This document shows positions 1-5,505 of a DNA stretch of 6,992 nucleotides, piece after piece; the stretch's first letter is position 1; every line of letters begins with the position of its first letter. The translations under genes and the position numbers were made by a program. The DNA is taken from assembly GCA_030049565.1 (NCBI GenBank), contig JASIKQ010000119.1, forward strand, positions 1 to 6,992. The letters are read 5' to 3'. Source of the stretch: Candidatus Sulfotelmatobacter sp. GTDB lineage: Bacteria; Acidobacteriota; Terriglobia; Terriglobales; Acidobacteriaceae. Under the pieces are notes generated by a model. It saw nothing but the letters and a program-made list of their open reading frames with translations. It was not told the origin of the DNA and made no database searches.

Positions 1-485
1 ACGCCTTTGAGCCGCGGAACCGATGCACCTTTCACGTTAGAGATTACGCAGACCAGCGCGACAGAACCCGCCTGGATGAAGACCAAACGTCGCAAACGTG
101 AAACTGTCGTCACCAACAAAAATGTCAGGACCCACCCAAGATAAACCTTGCCGAATTCGATGCTGTTGACGACTGCACCAGCTCTCCAAACCGGAGAAAG
201 CGGAGCCTCCAGCAAAAGCAATGCGATCATCGCTAATAGATACTTCGACTCGCGAGGCAGATCCTTCAAGGCCCGCTTGGCCCGGCCTGCCACACTAATG
301 AGCCCGAAAACAGCAAACAGGGCTGAGATCTTGGCCAGCGGAATGTGCGCCAGACCGGGGATCCAATCTTCTGGACGGGCACAATAGACCACGAAAAATG
401 CGCTCAGCCAGAAAAACGCTCCTGAAGTTACGTCTCTGGGCGGGGCCTTGCTGCTTACCGCAATGGTTTTCTCTTCTCCCGGCAT
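1..485 (-). CDS. O-antigen ligase/polymerase-type membrane protein, N-terminal part (cut by left edge)
   Basis: Translating the minus strand from the ATG at 485-483 gives 161 codons with no stop up to the left edge, so the gene is partial at its 3' end. The product is strongly hydrophobic, with about five likely membrane segments near residues 21-38, 48-66, 81-98, 112-128 and 134-150. Short loops between them include ARPEDWIPGL at 36-45 followed by HIPLAKI at 47-53. That opening resembles the start of O-antigen ligase (WaaL/Wzy-like) family proteins, which join or polymerise lipid-linked glycans on the periplasmic side of the inner membrane; the catalytic periplasmic loop would lie beyond the edge. 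The ATG directly follows the TAA of the upstream glycosyltransferase (GTTTAAATG) with no spacer, implying translational coupling. The family call rests on topology, the short motif and context. A flippase or another polymerase family is the main alternative. Confidence 0.68.
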   Translation of the reverse strand, partial: MPGEEKTIAVSSKAPPRDVTSGAFFWLSAFFVVYCARPEDWIPGLAHIPLAKISALFAVFGLISVAGRAKRALKDLPRESKYLLAMIALLLLEAPLSPVWRAGAVVNSIEFGKVYLGWVLTFLLVTTVSRLRRLVFIQAGSVALVCVISNVKGASVPRLKG

Positions 486-1751
486 TTAAACTTCCGTTCC
501 TGTCATTAACTCATCATCAGTGCTGTGCCCATCATCCGCCAGTTGTGGCACATGATCATCAGCGGAGGACTGCACGCATTTGTAAAGCACGTGGCGGAAA
601 ATCTCCGCTATTGCAGACCAGTCAAATTTTGCCGCCTGCGCTTCGGCCGCGCGCTCGATTTTATGGCGCAAGTCCGGGTTCAGTAAAAGATCAATTACAG
701 CACGGGCCGTAGTGGCCGCATCGTCAGCCACCCAGATATCTCTCCCAGGATGCAAATCCAGGCCCTCGGCACCCACGCTGGTGGCCACGACTGCTTTGCC
801 AGCCGCCATCGCCTCGTAGATCTTCAGCCGTGTGCCACCTCCAATTCGCAAGGGCACTACTATGACCGCTGCCTGTTTTAGATGATCGACTACCGATGGA
901 ACCGAACCCGTAACTTCAACGGTAGCCGAAGCCAGATTTCGAACTCGTTGGTCGGGGTTGCGTCCTACAATCCGGAAGCGTGCACTGGGTACGCGGGCCA
1001 GTATTGCCGGCCATACATTGGCACAGAAATATCCGACGGCGTCGATGTTAGGCTCCCAATCCATCGCGCCGACGAACATGACCAGCGGCTGTGTGGGTTC
1101 CGAACTGCCATTACCGCGAAACTGCGCCAGATCGACCCCCGTGGGAACGACGTTAATGCGTGAAACATCGATCCATGCGCTCATGAGCGAACGGTCGTGC
1201 TCCGAGACCGCGATGACCCGATCGAATTTCGCCAACGTCTGCTTTTCATAGCGCAGCATTCTGGCTAACTCCCGTTGGTAAACTTTTTTCTTGATGAACC
1301 CGCGAGCAGTTTCCATGTGGCGGCGCCAAATTTCGCTCTCCACGTTGTGTTGAAACAGAATCGCAGCGAACTCCCGGTCATGCGGAAAATTCACGGCTGC
1401 ATCCAGAAAATCGCATATCACGACATCCGGCTTTATGATGGCCAGACATTCGCTCAGGCGGTTGCGCACGGCATCAGAAGCAAAACGTCCTACGGCATAA
1501 GGCTCGTGATCAAAATAAGTGCGGGCGTAATCCAGGACTCGCGGCAGTGGCTTGCCTCTGCAAACGCAAACTGCGCCAGGCAGGGCCTCCTGCAACTCCC
1601 TCTCGTAGTTCCGATCAACTCCCCCCTCGTAATATGAAAAAAAGGTCACTTTCTCGCGCATCGCGAGCTGCCGCAGCAAGTTGAAGGAGCGGATATCGCC
1701 GCCGCTGTGCGGAGGAAGAATCTTGTTGGCTTTGACCCAAACAATCCTCAT
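486..1751 (-). CDS. Family 4 glycosyltransferase (GT-B fold), polysaccharide locus
   Basis: A 421-residue cytoplasmic glycosyltransferase that probably adds one sugar from a nucleotide-sugar donor to the lipid-linked repeat unit. The N-terminal acceptor domain (about 1-195) opens with MRIVWVKANK and carries PPHSGGDIRS at 13-22, FQHNVES at 133-139 and VSEHDR at 182-187. The C-terminal donor domain (about 200-390) has VPTGVD at 202-207, FVGAMDWEPNIDA at 226-238, and the nucleotide-sugar site with GGGTRLKIYEAMAAGK at 304-319 followed by VVATSVGAEGL. In the usual E-x7-E motif the second Glu is E313 while the first position is G305, a variant also seen in related families. It resembles the sugar transferases found with PEP-CTERM/exosortase loci. 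Residues 392-421 form an acidic, probably disordered tail. The ATG overlaps the last base of the upstream glycosyltransferase remnant (TGATG), and the stop abuts the next gene's ATG. Donor and linkage cannot be read from sequence. Confidence 0.93.
   Translation of the reverse strand: MRIVWVKANKILPPHSGGDIRSFNLLRQLAMREKVTFFSYYEGGVDRNYERELQEALPGAVCVCRGKPLPRVLDYARTYFDHEPYAVGRFASDAVRNRLSECLAIIKPDVVICDFLDAAVNFPHDREFAAILFQHNVESEIWRRHMETARGFIKKKVYQRELARMLRYEKQTLAKFDRVIAVSEHDRSLMSAWIDVSRINVVPTGVDLAQFRGNGSSEPTQPLVMFVGAMDWEPNIDAVGYFCANVWPAILARVPSARFRIVGRNPDQRVRNLASATVEVTGSVPSVVDHLKQAAVIVVPLRIGGGTRLKIYEAMAAGKAVVATSVGAEGLDLHPGRDIWVADDAATTARAVIDLLLNPDLRHKIERAAEAQAAKFDWSAIAEIFRHVLYKCVQSSADDHVPQLADDGHSTDDELMTGTEV
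491..495 (-). promoter_or_regulatory. Ribosome binding site for the ligase-type gene
   Basis: GGAAG lies five bases before the ATG at 485, inside the last codons of the upstream glycosyltransferase. It supports this ATG as the start although there is no intergenic space. Confidence 0.5.
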
Positions 1752-2178
1752 CAGGCCTTCCCCTCGCTACCAAGTGGGGGACTCCAAACCTTGTTGCTGC
1801 CGGTACGGAATTTCAACGCCGGCGGCATAGCAACACTCAAACCGGCCGCTCTTCCTAGAGAAGCCTTCTCGTATATCGCGCAGACCCGTGGATTCGCTCC
1901 AAACCGGTTCAAATTTCCTCCGTCTGGTCAACAGAGCCGTCCGAAACTACAACAATCCGGCAAAGCTCTGGGGAATAGTCCAATGCGAGCAGGTTTTTCA
2001 ATCTTCTGACGCAATATGGATGCCTCATTGCAAACCACCATCAGCACCGAAACTTTCTGCAGGATCGGCGAGCGCCTCAAGGGTTCTGGAGCGACCATCG
2101 CCCGCAGCCACAGCCAGCAGGGATAACGCCCATGCGTATAGGCGACCAATGCGGCCGAAAACAAAACAGGCTCTTCAT
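1751..2178 (-). pseudogene. Remnant of a family 2 glycosyltransferase with frameshifts and an internal deletion
   Basis: No single frame spans this interval, but pieces of one protein can be followed. The frame containing the GTG at 2188 reads FSAALVAYT, then WLWLR, then VSVLMVVCNEASILRQKIE, the membrane anchor and first strand typical of GT-A family 2 enzymes. At the A5 run (plus strand 1994-1998) the frame breaks. Dropping one A gives ENLLALDYSPELCRIVVV followed by SDGSVDQTEEI, the expected donor-site motif. That frame stops at a TGA near 1910; adding one T to the short run at 1911-1913 gives ILNRFGANPRV and then ASLGRAAGLSVAM. After MPPA the expected DxD metal site and the acceptor half are absent. 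The frame runs 21 residues further to a TGA overlapping the next ATG (TGATG). Some 142 codons remain, against roughly 350-400 in intact relatives. The likely original start is the ATG at 2178, overlapping the sugar transferase stop (ATGA). Sequencing error could explain the indels but not the missing half. Confidence 0.8.
1756..1764 (-). promoter_or_regulatory. Strong ribosome binding site for the family 4 glycosyltransferase
   Basis: AGGGGAAGG lies four bases before the ATG at 1751. It is purine-rich enough to allow initiation without coupling to the broken upstream reading frame, so this gene could be expressed although its upstream neighbour is a pseudogene. Confidence 0.6.
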
Positions 2179-3569
2179 TGCGCGCCACGGCCCAGCAGAA
2201 CGATCTTGACTGTCTGAAAAAGAATCAGGAAGTCCAGCCCGAGGGAGGCATTCTTGATGTAGAAGAGGTCGTACTGCAACTTTTCTCGCGCATCCTCCAG
2301 GGTGTTGCCGTATTTGTACTGCACTTGGGCCCAGCCCGTAATTCCAGGACGAACAACGTGGCGCACACCATAGTAGGGAATTTCTTTGCTGAGCCATTCG
2401 ACAAATTCCGGGCGCTCGGGGCGCGGGCCGACAAAATTCATATCGCCCTTCAGCACGCACCATAACTGCGGAATCTCATCGAGACGCGACGTACGCAGGA
2501 ACTTCCCAACTCGGGTGATGCGGGGATCGCTATCGAGCGCCCAAGTCGCCCCTATATCCGCCTCGGCGTCTTGGCGCATGGTGCGGAACTTGTAGCAGTG
2601 AAAGATCTTACCGCGAGGTCCCACCCGGCCCTGCCGGTAGAGTGAGGGGCCGGGGGAATCCAGCTTAATAGCCAGGACAATGAACGGCAACAGGGGCAGC
2701 GAGAGCAGCGATCCTACGAGGGCCACGGAAAAATTTACGACCCGTCGCACGAGCCGGAAAAAAGTGCTGAAGCGAAACCCTTCGCCGAAAATCAGCCAAC
2801 TGGGATAAAGTTGGTCGACTTCAATCCTTCCGGAGATCTTTTCCAGCCACGAAGTCGCGTCTTCCACTTTTACGCCGGAGAGCCGCAGGTCGAGCAATTC
2901 TTCCACCGGCAATGTATTGCGGCGGTCGGGAAAAGCCACTATCACCCGATGGACCCGTCCTTGCAGTGCCAGCCTCTTCAAATGAGATGCCACGCTCTCG
3001 CGAGTAACTTCACCTTCAAGGTCGCTGCTCGAACCGACGATTTCGAGGCCCAGGGCAGCGCGCTGCCCGAGACCTCGCACTAGGCGCTCGGCGCGCTCTC
3101 CATTTCCCAAGATGTAAACGCGCTCCCGCAGGAACGGCAGTTGCACCATCCATGTGTAGACGGCGCGCCAGCAAAACAAAGTAAAAGTAAGGATGACGAT
3201 TCCCCAGAATGCAGAGTTGTTGCCCAGGAGGGCTTCGGGATAACTCTTCGCGATGGCAGCAAGAGCGAGGGCGACGAATCCCACCACGAGCAGAAGGCGA
3301 AAGGCATGATCCCACTTGGCGTCGAGAGAGGTGGAATCATAAAGATCGAATAAGTGCGAGAGCAGCAAAACCACGGCCGTTACCAGCAGAATTCGTGGTC
3401 CCACTCTGCCCAGAACCTGAAGATATCCGTTTTCAACATTGAGCAGCAGGAAACTATCGGGATTGCGCCACATGGCGGCCAGCAGGAACGAAGTCCAGAC
3501 GATCAGAGCCTCACCAACAAGTAGAACCAGTACTCGCAGGGGGTAATAGACTTTGAACAGCCGGATCAC
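2175..3569 (-). CDS. Polyprenyl-phosphate sugar-1-phosphate transferase (initiating enzyme, EpsB/WcaJ-like)
   Basis: A 464-residue inner-membrane enzyme expected to transfer a sugar-1-phosphate from a nucleotide sugar to undecaprenyl phosphate, the first step of repeat-unit assembly. The N-terminal half has four likely membrane segments near 11-33, 58-74, 90-108 and 120-140, followed by a Rossmann-like cytosolic domain beginning VYILGNGERAERL at 151-163. The catalytic half starts with a membrane helix at about 277-301. It then shows KLDSPGP at 302-308, YRQGRVG at 311-317, KFRTM at 327-331, SRLDEIPQLW at 361-370 (the Asp-Glu pair D364/E365), GPRPERPEF at 381-389 and RPGITGWAQV at 407-416. All hallmarks of the bacterial sugar transferase family are intact. 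YPSWLIFGEGF at 255-265 is reminiscent of the PEP-CTERM-associated EpsB subfamily. The start is GTG, 11 bases after the kinase stop. The TGA overlaps the ATG of the glycosyltransferase remnant. The sugar cannot be told from sequence. Confidence 0.95.
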   Translation of the reverse strand: MIRLFKVYYPLRVLVLLVGEALIVWTSFLLAAMWRNPDSFLLLNVENGYLQVLGRVGPRILLVTAVVLLLSHLFDLYDSTSLDAKWDHAFRLLLVVGFVALALAAIAKSYPEALLGNNSAFWGIVILTFTLFCWRAVYTWMVQLPFLRERVYILGNGERAERLVRGLGQRAALGLEIVGSSSDLEGEVTRESVASHLKRLALQGRVHRVIVAFPDRRNTLPVEELLDLRLSGVKVEDATSWLEKISGRIEVDQLYPSWLIFGEGFRFSTFFRLVRRVVNFSVALVGSLLSLPLLPFIVLAIKLDSPGPSLYRQGRVGPRGKIFHCYKFRTMRQDAEADIGATWALDSDPRITRVGKFLRTSRLDEIPQLWCVLKGDMNFVGPRPERPEFVEWLSKEIPYYGVRHVVRPGITGWAQVQYKYGNTLEDAREKLQYDLFYIKNASLGLDFLILFQTVKIVLLGRGAQ

Positions 3570-3574
3570 GTTTG

Positions 3575-3581
3575 CCTTCCC
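3575..3581 (-). promoter_or_regulatory. Ribosome binding site fixing the GTG start of the sugar transferase
   Basis: GGGAAGG lies five bases before the GTG at 3569-3567 in the short gap after the kinase stop. The good spacing and the membrane-anchor sequence that follows make this GTG the probable start. Confidence 0.65.
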
Positions 3582-4516
3582 TAGGACTCGGTCGTTTTCT
3601 GGTTGTAGGTCTCGTCGTAATACTGCAGATAGCCATTTGGCTGATGCTCAATACCGTTGAGCACTACGCCAACCAGCAGTTGATCGGGAAACTCTTCCCG
3701 CACTCGCCGCGCGGCGTCCATGGGGGTGGCATTGGAGCGCACTACGATCACCACGCCCTCGCAAAGTTTCGCCAGAACACTGGCGTCGGAAACCGGCACC
3801 GCAGGCGGGGAATCAATAATGACCCAATCGAAAAGATTCTCCACTCTCTGCATAAACAGCTTGAGCCGCTCACTTGCCACTAGTTCAGCAGGATTGGAAA
3901 GTTCCCCGCCGGCCGGAACAAAAAAAAGATTTTCCATCGGCCCGCGCTGCATGATCGAAAATTCATCGACCGCGCCTTTAATGAAGTCAGAAAGCCCGGG
4001 CGATGCAGCCGCTCCCAGCATAGTGTGCAAGCGCGGGCCGCGCAGGTCGGCATCGATAAGCAGGACGCGGCGGCCGTGCTGGCGCGCCAGCACTTGCGCC
4101 AGGTTTGCCGCGGTGAACGACTTGCCCTCTTTGGGCAGCGCGCTGGTGACCAACACCTTTTTGAGCAACATTTTCTCCCGGGAATGATAAAGCCGTGAGC
4201 GCAGGGTGCGGAATTCTTCAGCTCCGCGGGAAGCTTCGCTTCCATTGAAGAACAACATGGTTCTCTCGTCCGGGTTCCATTGCACCTGCGGGCAGCGGGC
4301 GAGCGGACTGTCGATTTCCGCGGGGCTGCCGAATGATCGTGCAAGCGGGGGAAACGGCGCTTCTGCCGCAAGCGTGCCAATTGCCACGGCGGGCGATGCC
4401 TCATTCCCGGTAATGATCGGAGCTCCCGTCGTCGGCGCGCCGATCGGGGCAAGACTAGCCTGCGATGCCGCCCGCTCCTGTTCCGCTTTTTTCAACGCTT
4501 CATGAATCCTGCTCAT
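3581..4516 (-). CDS. CpsD/CapB-type bacterial tyrosine autokinase of the polysaccharide export system
   Basis: A 311-residue cytoplasmic P-loop kinase that should pair with the Wzz/GumC-like protein encoded two genes upstream and cycle between phosphorylated and free forms to control polymerisation and export. It begins MSRIHEALKKAEQER, followed by a low-complexity Ala/Pro-rich linker to about residue 80. The catalytic domain has Walker A SALPKEGKS at 125-133 (K132), Walker A' VLLIDADLRGPR at 151-162 (D155, D157) and Walker B WVIIDSPPA at 231-239 (D235). EEFRTLRSRL at 100-109 matches the oligomerisation segment of these kinases. The C-terminus carries a tyrosine cluster, Y296, Y299, Y300 and Y304, the expected autophosphorylation sites. 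Unlike proteobacterial Wzc it is not fused to the membrane domain. Its ATG overlaps the ATPase stop (ATGA), and a strong ribosome binding site, AAGGAAGGGA at 4521-4530, precedes it. A ParA/MinD-type ATPase is unlikely given the tyrosine tail and neighbours. Confidence 0.93.
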   Translation of the reverse strand: MSRIHEALKKAEQERAASQASLAPIGAPTTGAPIITGNEASPAVAIGTLAAEAPFPPLARSFGSPAEIDSPLARCPQVQWNPDERTMLFFNGSEASRGAEEFRTLRSRLYHSREKMLLKKVLVTSALPKEGKSFTAANLAQVLARQHGRRVLLIDADLRGPRLHTMLGAAASPGLSDFIKGAVDEFSIMQRGPMENLFFVPAGGELSNPAELVASERLKLFMQRVENLFDWVIIDSPPAVPVSDASVLAKLCEGVVIVVRSNATPMDAARRVREEFPDQLLVGVVLNGIEHQPNGYLQYYDETYNQKTTES

Positions 4517-5457
4517 AATTTCCCTTCCTTGGGAACGTCCTTGCTGTTTTTCTGGCGGAGCTGATCGGCAAACGTCCCCAACAAGCGCAAGGCGTCGCCG
4601 AGTTCGAGCTTTTCTGCCGGCGGCTGTGGAGCCATATGGTCAGGATCCTCGATCAAATCGAGTTCGCCGGCAACGATATCCACAACCGAGGCCGCGATTA
4701 CCTTCTGCTGATCGACAAAGGCACTAACCAGGCAGTGCTCACACAACAAATTGATTACCCGCGGGATGCCGTCGGCATAGCGATGAATCGCGAACAGCGC
4801 CTCGGGATCGAAAATCTCCTGGCCATTGGCGCCAGCGATTCGCAACCTCTGCTGCACGTACGCGCTGGTTTCCTCCAATGTGAGGGGGTGGGTTCTGGTC
4901 CGCAAAGCCAGCCTCTGCCGCAATTGCCGCAATTGCGGCCGCTTCAGCTTCTGATCCAGCTCGGGTTGTCCTACAAGCACAATCTGCAACAGCTTTTCCG
5001 TGAAGGTTTCCAGATTGGTGAGCATGCGAATCTCTTCCAGAACTTCGTCGCTCAGGTTCTGGGCTTCATCCACGATGAGCACGGCCGTCTCGCCCGTTCG
5101 GTAGCGATCAAGCAGCCAGTTATAGAGGCGAAGCAGAATCTGACTCTTACTTTGGGAATCGCAGGCGATACCGAAGTCCGCCATCACGTAATCGAGGAAT
5201 TGTGCAGTATTCAGGCGCGGGTTGAAGATGAAGGCGGTGGCAACTTGCTGCATGCGGAGCCACTCCAAAAGCTTATTCACCAGGGTGGTTTTGCCGGTTC
5301 CGACCTCGCCGGTAAGCAGCACAAAACCTTTGCGGCTCTGAATACCATAAGTGAGACACGCCAGCGCCTCCTCCGTGTGCCGCGTCAGGAACAGATAACG
5401 CGGGTCGGGATTCATATTGAAGGGATTCGCCCGCAGTCCGTAGAACTCTTTGTACAT
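4513..5457 (-). CDS. AAA+ ATPase of the ExeA/GspA type, exosortase-locus-like
   Basis: A 314-residue AAA+ ATPase starting MYKEFYGLRANPFNMNPDPRY, the typical opening of ExeA/GspA-like proteins. Walker A is GEVGTGKTT at 50-58, Walker B VLIVDEAQN at 126-134, sensor 1 IVLVGQPEL at 159-167, the arginine-rich finger region RQLRQRLALR at 177-186 and sensor 2 GIPRVINLL at 230-238. There is no transmembrane segment or peptidoglycan-binding domain after the ATPase, unlike full-length ExeA. The last 45 or so residues look like a charged linker or helix. Homologues occur next to chain-length and kinase genes in PEP-CTERM/XrtA polysaccharide loci. Their precise role is not well defined; energising or assembling the export machinery is inference. 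The ATG at 5457 is chosen over an in-frame TTG at 5475 because the family sequence begins at MYKEFYGL. The gene follows the chain-length gene by 48 bases and overlaps the kinase start. Confidence 0.92.
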   Translation of the reverse strand: MYKEFYGLRANPFNMNPDPRYLFLTRHTEEALACLTYGIQSRKGFVLLTGEVGTGKTTLVNKLLEWLRMQQVATAFIFNPRLNTAQFLDYVMADFGIACDSQSKSQILLRLYNWLLDRYRTGETAVLIVDEAQNLSDEVLEEIRMLTNLETFTEKLLQIVLVGQPELDQKLKRPQLRQLRQRLALRTRTHPLTLEETSAYVQQRLRIAGANGQEIFDPEALFAIHRYADGIPRVINLLCEHCLVSAFVDQQKVIAASVVDIVAGELDLIEDPDHMAPQPPAEKLELGDALRLLGTFADQLRQKNSKDVPKEGKL

Positions 5458-5464
5458 AACAGTT

Positions 5465-5469
5465 CTTTC
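5465..5469 (-). promoter_or_regulatory. Weak ribosome binding site supporting the ATG start of the ATPase
   Basis: GAAAG lies seven bases before the ATG at 5457. It is weak, but it lies within the extension that a TTG start at 5475 would add, so it favours the ATG. Confidence 0.4.
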
Positions 5470-5505
5470 GCCCAAATCGTGATGGCCGGAATAACCACGC
5501 GGCCA

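Noticed and set aside
1911..1998. Programmed ribosomal frameshifting as an explanation of the broken glycosyltransferase
   Set aside because: It would need two shifts in opposite directions without a classic slippery heptamer, and the product would still lack the catalytic metal site. Mutation or sequencing error is simpler.
1888..2217. Plus-strand open frames over the glycosyltransferase remnant
   Set aside because: The plus-strand products look random, whereas the minus-strand pieces match family 2 glycosyltransferase motifs in order.
3880..4452. A 190-codon minus-strand frame inside the kinase gene
   Set aside because: It is an alternate frame of the kinase with Arg/Cys-rich, low-quality composition and no motifs, while the main frame carries all the Walker motifs.
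4918..4942. Palindromic/direct repeat built from GCAATTGC units
   Set aside because: It lies inside the ATPase gene and encodes the repeated RQLRQLRQR residues of the arginine-finger region, so coding constraint explains it.
5458..5475. TTG start of the ATPase six codons upstream of the ATG
   Set aside because: The extra MGERTV has no family match; the conserved family start MYKEFYGL and a nearby, if weak, ribosome binding site favour the ATG at 5457.
5458..5505. Weak inverted repeat (GGCCG and CGGCC) between the chain-length and ATPase genes
   Set aside because: The stem is only five pairs with a loop of about eleven bases and no T-run, so it is not a convincing terminator or regulatory hairpin.
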